DNA of 64,000 nucleotides from Altericroceibacterium indicum (GCF_009828105.1 NZ_WTYQ01000005.1:1-64000); one strand, 5' to 3'. Positions 16,063 through 24,743 are shown, counted from the first letter of the stretch. Numbers and translations: made by a program. Notes: generated by a model not told the origin, from the letters alone.

Positions 16063-18402
16063 ATGCCGCAAGCGGAAACCGAAGCCGACACGCGCGCCAA
16101 CCGCATCGATCCCGCCCTGCGGGATGCCGGCTGGGGCGTAGTCGAAGGCTCTTCGATCTCCCGCGAATACACGATCGCACCTGGCCGGATCCTTGCTGGC
16201 GGTGAGCGAGCCAATGCTCTCTCTGCCGATTACGTCCTGACCTACAAGGGTCGCCACATGGCGGTTGTTGAGGCCAAGCGCGCCGGTCTTGGCCACACAG
16301 CCGGGGTTGGACAAGCGAAGGACTATGCCCGCCGCCTCGAAACCCGCTTCGCCTACTCGACCAACGGTCTCGGCTGGTATGGCATAGACATGAATACCGG
16401 TAAGGAAGGCGATCACGACCTACCTTTCCCTACGCCGGACGAGCTCTGGCATCGTTGCTTCCCGCTTGGCAATGATTGGCGCGAGCGTTTCGGCGCAGTG
16501 CCGTTCGAGACCGGCGGCGGCAAATGGCAGCCACGCTATTACCAGCACAACGCCATCACCGCCGTCCTCGAAGCGATTGCGAAGGGTGATAAGCGCATCC
16601 TGCTGACGCTCGCCACCGGCACCGGCAAGACAAGCATCGCCTTCCAGATCGCGTGGAAGCTTTTCCAGTCCAGCTGGAACCTCAGCCGCGAACCGGTCCG
16701 ACGCCCGCGCGTCCTGTTCCTCGCCGATCGCAACATCCTTGCCGATCAGGCCTACAACGCCTTCAGCGCCTTCCCGCCCGACGCGCTTGTTCGCATCGAT
16801 CCGGAGGAAGTGCGTAAGCGCGGCGGTGTGCCGACCAACGCCAACATCTTCTTCACGATCTTCCAGACCTTCATGACCGGCGGGAAGGACGGTGAGACCG
16901 AATTCACCTTTGAAGGTTACGCGCCTGACTTCTTCGACTTCATCGTAATCGACGAATGCCACCGCGGCGGTGCGCGGGACGAAAGCACCTGGCGCGCGAT
17001 CCTCGAATATTTCGCGCCCGCCGTGCAGCTGGGCCTGACCGCCACGCCCAAACGCGACACCAACGCCGATACCTACAAGTATTTCGGCGAACCGGTTTAC
17101 ACCTATGCGCTAAAGGAAGGCATCGGCGACGGCTTCCTAACGCCCTTCAAGGTGCGCCAGATGGCGAGCACCATGGACACCTACACCTTCAGCGACGAGG
17201 ACGAGGTGGTCGCGGGCGAGATCGACCCGGACAAGGAATACAAGGAAGCCGATTTCAACACCAAGCTCATCATCGACGAGCGCGAGATGAGCCGCGTGCA
17301 GGAATTCATGGACCAGATCGACCAGCGCCAGAAGACGCTGGTTTTCTGCGCAACCCAAGATCACGCCGCCCGCGTCCGCAACTTCATCAACCAGATCAAG
17401 GACAATCCTGACCCGCATTATTGCGAGCGGGTAACGGCCGACGATGGCAAGCTGGGCGAGCAGCACCTGCGCGAGTTTCAGGACAACGAGAAGACGCTGC
17501 CAACCATCCTGACGACCTCACAAAAGCTGTCGACCGGTGTCGATGCGCGCAACGTGCGCAACATCGTCCTGCTTCGCCCGATCAAGTCTATGATCGAATT
17601 CAAGCAGATCATCGGCCGCGGCACGCGCACCTTCGACGGGAAGGACTTCTTCACGATCTACGACTTTGTGAAGGCATACGAGCACTTCAACGATCCCGAA
17701 TGGGATGGCGAGCCGGAAGATCCTGCAGATCCCCGGCCGCCGCGTCCCAGACCTGGCGACCCCGATGGAGCGGACGATCCAGAGGACCCCGAAGACCCGA
17801 AAGAGCCGACCGAGAAGGTCATCGTGAAGCTGGCCGACGGCAAGGAGCGCAAGATCCGCTATGTCGGTGCCACCACATATATGTTCAACGGACGGCCAAT
17901 TACTGCACAGGAGTTCATGGACCACTTGTTCGGCGATCTGGGCACACTGGTCACAAGCGAAGACGAACTGCGCGAGATCTGGAGCGATCCGGATCGACGA
18001 AACGCTTTCCTGCAACGTCTCACGGAGATGGGCTACGACCGCGAGCGCCTGGCCGATATGCGCCGGCTTATCGACGCGCCGAACTCTGACATCTTCGACG
18101 TGCTCGGTTACATCCGTTTCACCCTCGCGCCCTTGGCCCGCCTCGAACGCGTGGAAACCGCGAAGGCCAACGGGATGGGCGGATACGAGGAAGAGATGCG
18201 CGAATTCCTCGACTACGTCCTCGGCTCATACGTGAAAGACGGCATCCGCGAACTAGACACCCAGCGCCTCAGCCACTTCATCCGGAGCCGCTACGGCAGT
18301 ATGAACGATGCGAAGAGGAAGCTTGGGTCGACCGTGGAGATCCGTTCAGCGTTTCTCGATATTCAAAGGCATCTATTCTCAAGTGTCCGCGAGTTACGCT
18401 AG
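16063..18402 (+). CDS. hsdR: Type I restriction endonuclease, motor and nuclease subunit
   Basis: 779 residues starting at ATG 16063, immediately after the preceding stop codon. The N-terminal nuclease contains the PD-(D/E)xK core (SADYVLTYKG, then VVEAKRAG, about residues 55-75). The SF2 translocase follows with Walker A ATGTGKTS (about 185), DEAH-type box DECHRG (about 295), LGLTATPKR and motif VI IIGRGTRTFDG. A Pro/Asp/Glu-rich linker (about 545-585) joins it to a C-terminal domain like that of EcoEI HsdR. The length is short compared with EcoKI-type subunits but usual for the EcoEI-like group. It pumps DNA past the complex and cuts unmethylated DNA at a distance. Its stop codon overlaps that of a convergent small gene. 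Confidence 0.95.
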   Translation: MPQAETEADTRANRIDPALRDAGWGVVEGSSISREYTIAPGRILAGGERANALSADYVLTYKGRHMAVVEAKRAGLGHTAGVGQAKDYARRLETRFAYSTNGLGWYGIDMNTGKEGDHDLPFPTPDELWHRCFPLGNDWRERFGAVPFETGGGKWQPRYYQHNAITAVLEAIAKGDKRILLTLATGTGKTSIAFQIAWKLFQSSWNLSREPVRRPRVLFLADRNILADQAYNAFSAFPPDALVRIDPEEVRKRGGVPTNANIFFTIFQTFMTGGKDGETEFTFEGYAPDFFDFIVIDECHRGGARDESTWRAILEYFAPAVQLGLTATPKRDTNADTYKYFGEPVYTYALKEGIGDGFLTPFKVRQMASTMDTYTFSDEDEVVAGEIDPDKEYKEADFNTKLIIDEREMSRVQEFMDQIDQRQKTLVFCATQDHAARVRNFINQIKDNPDPHYCERVTADDGKLGEQHLREFQDNEKTLPTILTTSQKLSTGVDARNVRNIVLLRPIKSMIEFKQIIGRGTRTFDGKDFFTIYDFVKAYEHFNDPEWDGEPEDPADPRPPRPRPGDPDGADDPEDPEDPKEPTEKVIVKLADGKERKIRYVGATTYMFNGRPITAQEFMDHLFGDLGTLVTSEDELREIWSDPDRRNAFLQRLTEMGYDRERLADMRRLIDAPNSDIFDVLGYIRFTLAPLARLERVETAKANGMGGYEEEMREFLDYVLGSYVKDGIRELDTQRLSHFIRSRYGSMNDAKRKLGSTVEIRSAFLDIQRHLFSSVRELR

Positions 18403-18737
18403 GGGCCCCTCGGTTTCCGCTTCCGACGCACCTCAAAGACAGAGAGATCCGCCAACTTGAAACCAGCGCCATCAGTGAGGAAGGCCTCTTTGATCGTATC
18501 CTCCGGCCCGAAATGCTCGCGCACAATGGGATGGTCGATCACGTCGTATACTCGCTTCCCAATGCTGGCCACCATTTGAGCCTCAGGGAAGTGCTGACTG
18601 ACGACCACACCTTTAGGCAGCGCATCATCGGCTCTGATCGATTTGACCTGCTTCTCCGAGAGCCAAACGTTCACGCCGCCGAGCTTTTCAATCTTGGCGT
18701 ATGCCCGAGCCCACGAAAATACTGACCAATTACTCAT
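18399..18737 (-). CDS. Hypothetical protein at island end
   Basis: 112 residues from ATG 18737, with GAGGG nine bases upstream. The open frame continues to 19064, but its upstream part is the complement of a tRNA fragment and is not coding. The sequence (WLSEKQVKSIRADDALP, VASIGKRVYDVIDHPIV) shows mixed helix and strand with a basic tail; no family recognised. It converges on hsdR with a four-base overlap of stop codons and is the last gene before the tRNA-derived attachment site, a position where island-specific accessory genes often sit. Confidence 0.5.
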   Translation of the reverse strand: MSNWSVFSWARAYAKIEKLGGVNVWLSEKQVKSIRADDALPKGVVVSQHFPEAQMVASIGKRVYDVIDHPIVREHFGPEDTIKEAFLTDGAGFKLADLSVFEVRRKRKPRGP

Positions 18738-19010
18738 GCTGACCCTCAGAGCACTGCAACGGTTAAAATGGCGTGCAGCGCGTTGAATCAATTTGCCAGG
18801 GGCGGGCTTCCGACTTGCCATCGGCAACTGGATTGGCACCAAGTTAGGCTGGCTCATCTGCGTTTCGCAGCCGAGACAAGCGTCCCTTCCGCCGCCACAA
18901 GCGCTCCGGTGTATCTCCGGTGAAATTAGCCGATATTCACGTTGTATTCTCGTATTGTTCCGCGTATCAGAAAAGAAGAAACCGCAGTTTTCCGCCATTA
19001 TCGAAACTAG

Positions 19011-19063
19011 GCGCTGCCCTCCGAAGGCAGAGGTCACAGGTTCGAATCCTGTCGGGTGCGCCA
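19011..19063 (+). other. 3' half of tRNA-Arg(CCG): probable attachment site at island end
   Basis: The sequence is the anticodon arm to CCA end of a tRNA: anticodon stem CTGCC/GGCAG around the loop CT-CCG-AA (anticodon CCG at 19021-19023), variable bases AGGTC, T arm ACAGG-TTCGAAT-CCTGT, acceptor strand CGGGTGC, discriminator G, and CCA at 19061-19063. The D arm and the 5' acceptor strand (expected GCACCCG) are absent upstream, so this is not a working tRNA gene. Such a displaced 3' fragment is the classic right-hand attachment scar of an element that integrated at a tRNA gene; orientation places the element to its left. Confidence 0.85.
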
Positions 19064-19375
19064 AATTCCGCCGATTGCTCTCTAAGGCCGCCGATAATCG
19101 CCGAAACTACGCCCGCGCAAAGAGCGTGAAATGGCCCTTGCGCGAAAAAGCGTAGAAACGACGGCGTTCGACGGTGAAAAAGTTCGAATCGCTTCCGGAC
19201 GATTGGTCGGTTTTGACCCTGCACAGACGTGGTCTATGGGCATTAAATGTCCGGTATGCGCCTTCAATTCGGTCGAAAAGGTTGCCATCGCTGGCACCCG
19301 AAAGCGGACAAATCTCCGTGGCGGCGCCATGTCGCCTGTGCGCCAAAACCGGTCATTGAACGGAATGGCTTTGAA
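19064..19375. other. Intergenic region, no gene seen
   Basis: 312 bases between the tRNA fragment and the stop of the DHFR-like gene. Several short overlapping frames exist on both strands but none has a ribosome binding site or family resemblance. I see no strong hairpin or repeat. This should be the first chromosomal sequence outside the island, or the debris of an older insertion. Confidence 0.4.
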
Positions 19376-19903
19376 CTAGGAAAGCTCGTAGTGCAGCCGC
19401 ACACATCCTTTGTCGAGCGTCTTTGCGCTGATCAGCTTCGGGGTTGATCTGAAGCCAGTCGGCGGGAAAAGAGAGCGACCACCGCCAAGCAGCTCGGGGA
19501 TGATGTAGATCTCAATTTCGTCGAGCGCGCCACGTTCCATGAACGCCATCTGCAGCAACCCCCCGCCCAGCATCCAGATATCGCCATCATCGAGCCTTCG
19601 AAGCTCGGCAATTAGATCGTCAACATTGTCTCTGGTCTCAAGTGTGCCTTTGGGATTTTCGATGGGCCGTGAGGTTACAACGATGACCCGTTGCTCGCGG
19701 TAAGCCCAAGGTGCTGGATCTTTCGCGATGAAGTCGTAGGTGCCGCGACCCATGACGATCGTGCGAATGCCCTTCACGAAGAGGCGGTAGTCATGCTCGC
19801 CTAAGTCCATTCCGTCGTATTCGAACAGCCAGTCGAGTTTGTCGTTCTCGTCTGCGATGAAGCCGTCCAGACTGGTTGCTATGTACCCAACAATCTTCGC
19901 CAT
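19376..19903 (-). CDS. Dihydrofolate reductase-family protein (RibD C-terminal-like)
   Basis: 175 residues from ATG 19903 with GGAGG six bases upstream. It matches the DHFR-fold RibD_C family (YyaP/YqjY type): N-terminal KIVGYIATSLDGFIADE, mid segment TIVMGRGTYDF, and nucleotide-binding DIWMLGGGLLQMAF. These are NADPH-dependent reductases of unknown substrate, often annotated as DHFR though they do not replace FolA. It is divergent from a TetR gene with a palindrome between them, so it is probably repressed by that regulator. Confidence 0.85.
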   Translation of the reverse strand: MAKIVGYIATSLDGFIADENDKLDWLFEYDGMDLGEHDYRLFVKGIRTIVMGRGTYDFIAKDPAPWAYREQRVIVVTSRPIENPKGTLETRDNVDDLIAELRRLDDGDIWMLGGGLLQMAFMERGALDEIEIYIIPELLGGGRSLFPPTGFRSTPKLISAKTLDKGCVRLHYELS

Positions 19904-19920
19904 CAAAGCCTCCTTGATTT

Positions 19921-19940
19921 ATAAATGAATGTACGTTTAT
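19921..19940. promoter_or_regulatory. Candidate TetR operator between DHFR-like gene and tetR
   Basis: An imperfect palindrome, ATAAA at 19921-19925 and TTTAT at 19936-19940 with partial symmetry between, lies in the 45-base gap between the two divergent start codons. Location and AT-rich dyad fit an autoregulatory TetR site; the arms are only five perfect bases, so the call is tentative. Confidence 0.4.
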
Positions 19941-19948
19941 ATTTAGCA

Positions 19949-20503
19949 ATGACCAGACGCAAGACAATCCCCGATGAACAGGTTCTCGACGCCTTGTTCG
20001 AGCTAATGATGAAGACAGGACCCGATGGTTTGACCTTTGCGCGTGCGGCGAAGGCTTCAGGCTTGTCTGCGGCGACACTGGTGCAACGCTACGGCAACCG
20101 TGAGCGCCTGGTTGAGGCGACCCTCCTGCAGGCGTGGGACCGGTTGGATGCCGAGACGAAGGCTGCAGACCTCGAAGAGGATCTATCGCCTGAGGGAGCC
20201 ATCAAGCTTCTACTCCGGTTGATGTCTCCCGACACGGCCGAGCGTGATGCCACCGATGGGCTTCTTCTGCTTCGAGAAGACATACGGAACCCGAGACTTC
20301 GCGAGAGGGGCGCAGCGTGGGGACGCGCGTTGGTCTCAGCACTGGGGCGACGACTGTCTTCAGACCCCCAGGAAGCGAATACTCTGGGCTGGCAGATGGT
20401 CGCTCTCTGGCAGGGAACGCACACCTGGTGGGCGTTCGATCAGACGGTGGCCGCAGATCGTGCGATTCGGCAGGCTCTGGAGGCTTGGCTGAAACGACGT
20501 TGA
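19949..20503 (+). CDS. TetR/AcrR-family transcriptional regulator
   Basis: 184 residues from ATG 19949; an upstream in-frame ATG at 19925 lies inside the operator-like palindrome and is less likely. The N-terminal helix-turn-helix is clear (LTFARAAKASGLSAATLVQR then YGNRERL), followed by an all-helical ligand-binding domain with a C-terminal Trp-rich stretch (WQGTHTWWAFDQ). It is divergent from the DHFR-like gene, its likely target. The ligand is unknown. Confidence 0.88.
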   Translation: MTRRKTIPDEQVLDALFELMMKTGPDGLTFARAAKASGLSAATLVQRYGNRERLVEATLLQAWDRLDAETKAADLEEDLSPEGAIKLLLRLMSPDTAERDATDGLLLLREDIRNPRLRERGAAWGRALVSALGRRLSSDPQEANTLGWQMVALWQGTHTWWAFDQTVAADRAIRQALEAWLKRR

Positions 20504-20903
20504 CAACCGGCACCGGAAGACACATTCAACGGAAGCGGCGTTTTGCTCAAGCTGCCCGAGAGCGGCAGGCCTCGGAAAGCAGATGCGGCAACATTAGCGA
20601 CGAGAAAGCGCCTTCCAAGCGGCCGTTTGGTCTCGGGTATGGCATTCCCAAAACCGGTCATCCGCTTATAGCGTAGACATAGTTCTCATGTTCACCCGGT
20701 GCGGCGCGCCAACTGCCACTGAATTTGCTGTTATTGCGAACGCCGCCGGTTGCCGCACCAATTTGCCGTAAATGGCGCAGGTTTAGTAGTAAGGTCGCTC
20801 GTCGCCGACACCACGATATGTCCACGGTCGGGAACGGTCTTGCTGATGCGTCCCGATTTCGTTTCAGGACCCGCGCCGATGCGGGCAGGCCTCAGGTTTC
20901 CGT
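20504..20903. other. Intergenic region carrying the left 43-base repeat
   Basis: 400 bases between tetR and the cupin gene. No gene with a ribosome binding site is seen. It contains the left copy of an imperfect direct repeat (20669-20711), on whose minus strand a frame reads W-R-A-A-P-G-E followed by NYVYA before a stop; this may be the tail of a lost gene. The rest shows no clear signal. Confidence 0.45.
20669..20711 (+). repeat. Left copy of 43-base imperfect direct repeat
   Basis: Begins TAGCGTAGACATAGTT and ends GGCGCGCCA. Matches bases 25388-25430 at 39 of 43 positions in the same orientation. The two copies bracket the five-gene oxidoreductase operon and its TetR gene with nothing else between. 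Confidence 0.75.
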
Positions 20904-21584
20904 TCAGAATTGCACGACATTGTCCTGGAGCAGGAGGCCGGCTTTGAACCAGACCTTGGCCCCGTCCGGGCCGACCGTTGCATTCAGGCGATGCCCGGCT
21001 GGAAGGCGCAACCAAGACTGATATCCGAATGCGTCGTACCCGTTGGAGAAGCTGCCTCCCAGAATGAGCATTTCAAGACCGTCCGGGTTGTCCAGTTGAA
21101 GATGAGCACCCGGCTCCCACTCCTCAAGGCGGACCTGTTCATGGCCGTTGTCAAAGATGACCGTCGAGACGCATACTCCGGGGGATAAATTGGTTTGCTC
21201 ACCTTCTCCGGGACGCTGAACAATGCGTTGCTGATCATCCTGTCGGAACTGCCATAGCTTGACGAAGATGGTGCAGCCGTTTTGGGACCCCGGCGCATGG
21301 CCGCTTCCTGGTGGATTACGGATGTAGGAACCCGCCGGAAAGTCACCCGTCTCGTCCTTGAAGATCCCCTCTAGGACGAAGATCTCCTCACCGCCGGGGT
21401 GAGCATGATGAGGAAAACGGCTGTCCGGCGCATAGCGCACGATTGATGTCGCACGCGCCTTTTCGTCACCAATGCGGAATAGCATACGCCGGTCTACACC
21501 TTTGGTGGGGCTGGCAACCCAGTCCTGCTTTGCGGCATGAACCACAGCTGGAACAGTTATATCGTCGTTCAGGAGCATTGTCAT
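20904..21584 (-). CDS. Cupin-domain protein (ChrR-like, bicupin)
   Basis: 226 residues; ATG overlaps the SDR stop (ATGA), so it is the last gene of the operon. The first cupin carries a metal-binding pattern HHAHPGGEEIFVLEG (about residues 58-72) and a later PPGSGHAPGS with a third His. A second, weaker cupin follows (LEEWEPGAHLQLDNPDG, LEMLILGGSF). This layout is that of anti-sigma ChrR cupin domains without the N-terminal zinc domain. Such stand-alone proteins may be metal-dependent oxygenases, isomerases or sensors; the substrate is unknown. It probably acts on the same compound as the neighbouring dehydrogenases. Confidence 0.8.
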   Translation of the reverse strand: MTMLLNDDITVPAVVHAAKQDWVASPTKGVDRRMLFRIGDEKARATSIVRYAPDSRFPHHAHPGGEEIFVLEGIFKDETGDFPAGSYIRNPPGSGHAPGSQNGCTIFVKLWQFRQDDQQRIVQRPGEGEQTNLSPGVCVSTVIFDNGHEQVRLEEWEPGAHLQLDNPDGLEMLILGGSFSNGYDAFGYQSWLRLPAGHRLNATVGPDGAKVWFKAGLLLQDNVVQF

Positions 21585-22324
21585 ATCTCCCCAAGGCCGC
21601 CATCGACGGCAATTTCGGCACCAAGCATGTAACTGGACTTGTCGCCCGCAAGAAAGGCTACAGCTGCTGCGATCTCTTCGGGCTTGCCCATACGCCCTGC
21701 GGGCACTCTTGCCCCAAGTTTCTCTGCATAAACTCTGAACTCCTCCTCAGTCTGGCCCGGCGCGCGGTGAATCGGCGTGTCAATCGGGCCGGGGCTGACC
21801 GCGTTGACGCGAATCTTGCGGTCGACCAGTTCAGCGGCCAGCACCCGTGTGAACGAACGAACGGCAGCTTTGGATGCCGACAGCGCCGCACGGCCCGGTG
21901 TGCCGACCTGTCCCAGCCAGGACGTGTTGAGGATGACCGAGCCACCATCCGCCATGATTGGTAGAACAGACTGGACGGTAAAAAACACGCCCTTGACGTT
22001 GATGTCCATCAACCGGTTGTAACTTTCCTCGTCGGTTGTGTCGATCGGGGTGCCGTAAGCCACCCCGGCATTGGCGAAGAGGATGTCAAGCTTGCCGAAG
22101 GTGGTACCCACGGTCTTTGCCATCGCCTTCAGGTCGGCGATCGAGCGCACATCGGCGCGGATTGCCAGTGTATCATTGCCAATTTCCTGACGCGCGGCCT
22201 CCAGCTTGTCCGCATCTGTACCTGTAATTGCGACACGGGCACCCTCGGCGCGAAGGTTTTTTGCCGTAGCAAGGCCGATCCCGCTGTTGCCACCGGTGAT
22301 CAGTGCGGTTTTTCCATTCAGCAT
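21581..22324 (-). CDS. SDR-family protein lacking the catalytic Tyr
   Basis: 247 residues. Cofactor motif TGGNSGIG (about 11-18) and NAG (about 85-87) are intact, and the C-terminal NAVSPGPIDTP is normal. At the active site, where SDR enzymes have YxxxK, the sequence is AALSASKAAVRSF: a Leu (codon CTG) replaces the Tyr. Classical dehydrogenase activity is therefore doubtful, although NAD(P) binding should persist. It overlaps the FAD gene before it by seven bases and the cupin gene after it by four, so the three are translationally coupled. Confidence 0.85.
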   Translation of the reverse strand: MLNGKTALITGGNSGIGLATAKNLRAEGARVAITGTDADKLEAARQEIGNDTLAIRADVRSIADLKAMAKTVGTTFGKLDILFANAGVAYGTPIDTTDEESYNRLMDINVKGVFFTVQSVLPIMADGGSVILNTSWLGQVGTPGRAALSASKAAVRSFTRVLAAELVDRKIRVNAVSPGPIDTPIHRAPGQTEEEFRVYAEKLGARVPAGRMGKPEEIAAAVAFLAGDKSSYMLGAEIAVDGGLGEI

Positions 22325-23436
22325 GTCATGGTCTCCCTTGTATCAACGAGCCGTGTCCTGATTTCAGCGACAGCGCGCTCGGCTGCATCGACAGCGCCAG
22401 CGAGATAACCGGGCTCGCGTGCGCTGGTTTCGCTGCCGCCAAGCGACAGCCGCTTGGACCAGGCACCCGTTACCCAGGACATCCTGCCTGGTGTCGGATG
22501 GGCACCGCCGACACGATCAGCTTCCGTTGCCGTCAGCGGATCGGCTGCCCAATCCTTGAACAAGGTCGCACGCGGCCGTGCCGCTTCCGGCCCAAACAAT
22601 CGCCCGAGTTGAGCAAAGCAGGCGTGCACAAGCGCATCTTCGCCGATGGAACTGCGCTGATCGGCATTGACGCCGATAAAACCGAACAACGCGGCTGCAC
22701 CCGAGGCTGTTGTGGCATCATGAATTTCGACAAGCGGCCCTAACACGCTTTGCGCCGTGCCCGAGAGCCCCTCGTTGCGCCAGAACGGTTGATCATAGAG
22801 TGCCAAGAATTTCGCATGGGGTGCCATCCATGTCGCGGTGCCTTGCCAAAGTGACGCTGTTGATTGCTCTACCGGCGGATCGAATGCTATGGTTCGCGCC
22901 AGAAGCCGTGGGGGCAGCGCAAGGATCAGATGATCGGCGATCAGCTCTTTAGTTAAGGCATCTGCTCCAGCAATGGTCAGGGCCACGCCATCGTCCAGGA
23001 GTGTCAAGTTGGTCACGGTCGCGCCGAGATGAAGCCTCTCTGGCGGTAGTGTTGTGGCGAGCGCTTTTACCAATGCGCCTGTCCCTCCGGAAAACCGCAT
23101 GGAAGCGGGTTCTTGCCGCATCGATTGGAAGCGGTGGATAGGCTCCTTCGACATACGTTCGAACAGGACGTCGCCCGCGCTGTGCTGCGGGAAAGCAGCG
23201 AGCCCAAGCTCGCGGGCCAGAGCGCCCATGGCTGGCTGCATATCGGGCCAGAACCAGGAGGGGCCTAGATCGAAGCCGTCAGCAGAGGGCACGCCGGCGC
23301 TATCGAGCGAGAGAATGCGTCCGCCAAGTCGATCCCTCGCTTCCAGCAGCTGGAAGTCGATTCCGGCGGTATGAAGCAAGCGCGCGGCATAGAGACCCGC
23401 GAGCCCACCTCCAACAATGGCGACAATGGTGCGCAT
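22318..23436 (-). CDS. FAD-dependent amine oxidase-family protein
   Basis: 372 residues. N-terminal Rossmann motif VGGGLAGLYAARLL followed by the acidic ribose-binding Glu and GGR motif (LLEARDRLGGRI) marks the flavin monoamine oxidase family. C-terminal FAD-binding region (PGRMSWVTGAW, GYLAGAVDAAERAV) closes the domain. It is shorter than typical eukaryotic MAOs and lacks a membrane anchor. In this operon it likely oxidises an amine or a C-C bond in a substrate shared with the SDR and cupin proteins; the identity is unknown. Confidence 0.85.
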   Translation of the reverse strand: MRTIVAIVGGGLAGLYAARLLHTAGIDFQLLEARDRLGGRILSLDSAGVPSADGFDLGPSWFWPDMQPAMGALARELGLAAFPQHSAGDVLFERMSKEPIHRFQSMRQEPASMRFSGGTGALVKALATTLPPERLHLGATVTNLTLLDDGVALTIAGADALTKELIADHLILALPPRLLARTIAFDPPVEQSTASLWQGTATWMAPHAKFLALYDQPFWRNEGLSGTAQSVLGPLVEIHDATTASGAAALFGFIGVNADQRSSIGEDALVHACFAQLGRLFGPEAARPRATLFKDWAADPLTATEADRVGGAHPTPGRMSWVTGAWSKRLSLGGSETSAREPGYLAGAVDAAERAVAEIRTRLVDTRETMTC

Positions 23437-23531
23437 GAGCGCCTCCTTAAAAGATCGGGCCGGTTTGAGGCCTCCCTGTTCGCATAACTGCTGCCGGACC
23501 GGCCAGACCGATCCGGCAGCGAGAGGCGGTG

Positions 23532-23882
23532 TTATGCCTGGGCCAGCGCGTCGATGGTGTCGAAGACACGCGCGGTATAGGTGAGCGCCGCACCCGCATT
23601 CAGCGCAACTGCGACGCCGAGCGCTTCGGCGATCTCTTCGTGTGAGGCACCCAGTTCGACAGCCTTCTTTGCGTGGATTGATATGCAGCCATCACACCGG
23701 GTTGTCACGGCAACGGCCAGAGCGATCAGCTCGTGCATCTTCGGTTCGAGCTTACCGGTCTTGGTGGCGCTGCCTTCGATGGTGTTCAAGCCGCGAAGTA
23801 CGTCGGGGCTTAACTTGGCGAAGACACCGACTTGGCCGAGGAGGGCTTCACGATAGGCATTCCAGTCCTGCATGTGGTTCAT
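23532..23882 (-). CDS. Carboxymuconolactone decarboxylase / AhpD-like protein
   Basis: 116 residues from ATG 23882 (MNHMQDW); the longer frame to 23960 overlaps the preceding gene and is rejected. The CxxC motif RCDGCISIHAKKAVELGAS (about residues 63-81) with its downstream His is the AhpD-type redox centre rather than the decarboxylase type. AhpD-like proteins reduce peroxides or relay electrons. It sits 20 bases after the first SDR gene and about 95 before the FAD oxidase, which could produce H2O2, so a detoxifying role in the same pathway is plausible. Confidence 0.85.
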   Translation of the reverse strand: MNHMQDWNAYREALLGQVGVFAKLSPDVLRGLNTIEGSATKTGKLEPKMHELIALAVAVTTRCDGCISIHAKKAVELGASHEEIAEALGVAVALNAGAALTYTARVFDTIDALAQA

Positions 23883-23902
23883 GGTTCTGCTCCTTGTTCG
23901 GT

Positions 23903-24673
23903 TTAGTGGTGACCGGCGGTGACGCCGCCATCGACGGGAAGGATGGCACCGGTGATCCACGATGCCTGCTCGGAGGCGAGGAAAAGGATCGCCTCGGCCA
24001 CATCCTGCGGCTGGCCGTTACGACCGAGCGGATGAAAGGCGTCGAAGGTCGGGAGAACTTCCTTGACCTGATCGTCAGACATGAAGGTGTTGTATACCGG
24101 GGTCTCGACAACGGCGGGGGCTACTGCGTTGATGCGGATTTTGTATGGCGCGAGCTCAATGGCGAGGTTGCGCACCATTGCATGGACACCAGCATTGGCG
24201 GCGGAGTAAGCAGCAGACGGCGTGGCTCCAATGGCCTGGATGGCCCACATGGATCCGGTCTGTACGATTACGCCGCCGGTGTCCTTCATCGCCTTGGCGG
24301 CAGCTTGGGCTGTAAAGAATTTTCCCTTCAGAATGGTGTCGAGATACCAGTCGTAGTCTTTCTCGGTCAGATCCAGAAAGGGCTTGGGATTGAATACGCC
24401 TGCATTGTTAACGAGTACATCGAGCTTTCCGAAAGTCGAAACGGCTGCATCCACCAGAGCAGCACCGGTTTCCGGATCGGAGATATCACCTGCCAGTACG
24501 ATAACCTTTTGCCCGCTGGGGTCGATGTCGCGCGCCGCAGATGCGAGCTTGTCGAGATTGCGACCGTTGATGGCGACACGGGCACCCTCGGCAACAAAAC
24601 GTGCCGCAGTTTCTTTACCAATGCCTGAGCCGCCTCCGGTAATGGCAACGACTTTTCCATTAAATCTGTTCAT
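23903..24673 (-). CDS. SDR-family protein with Asn in place of the catalytic Lys
   Basis: 256 residues and first gene of the leftward operon. Cofactor motif TGGGSGIGKETA (about 12-23), NNAG (about 89) and a typical C-terminus (WITGAILPVDGG) are present. At the active site the motif reads AYSAANAGVHAM: Tyr is present but the Lys of YxxxK is Asn (codon AAT at about 24205). That residue binds the cofactor ribose and lowers the Tyr pKa, so activity should be weak or changed. It faces a TetR gene across a 110-base promoter with a clear palindrome. Confidence 0.85.
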   Translation of the reverse strand: MNRFNGKVVAITGGGSGIGKETAARFVAEGARVAINGRNLDKLASAARDIDPSGQKVIVLAGDISDPETGAALVDAAVSTFGKLDVLVNNAGVFNPKPFLDLTEKDYDWYLDTILKGKFFTAQAAAKAMKDTGGVIVQTGSMWAIQAIGATPSAAYSAANAGVHAMVRNLAIELAPYKIRINAVAPAVVETPVYNTFMSDDQVKEVLPTFDAFHPLGRNGQPQDVAEAILFLASEQASWITGAILPVDGGVTAGHH

Positions 24674-24743
24674 TGCGATATCCTTACCTAATGATAGATA
24701 GATTAGTCGTCGTCATTTACAGCTTGCTAAATGCGATTTCAAG

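Noticed and set aside
19011..19063. Functional tRNA-Arg gene
   Set aside because: The D arm and 5' acceptor strand are missing; only the 3' half is present.
18738..19064. Upstream extension of the small island-end gene beginning MAHPTGFEPVTSAFGGQ
   Set aside because: This peptide is the well-known false translation of tRNA sequence; it is the complement of the tRNA-Arg(CCG) fragment.
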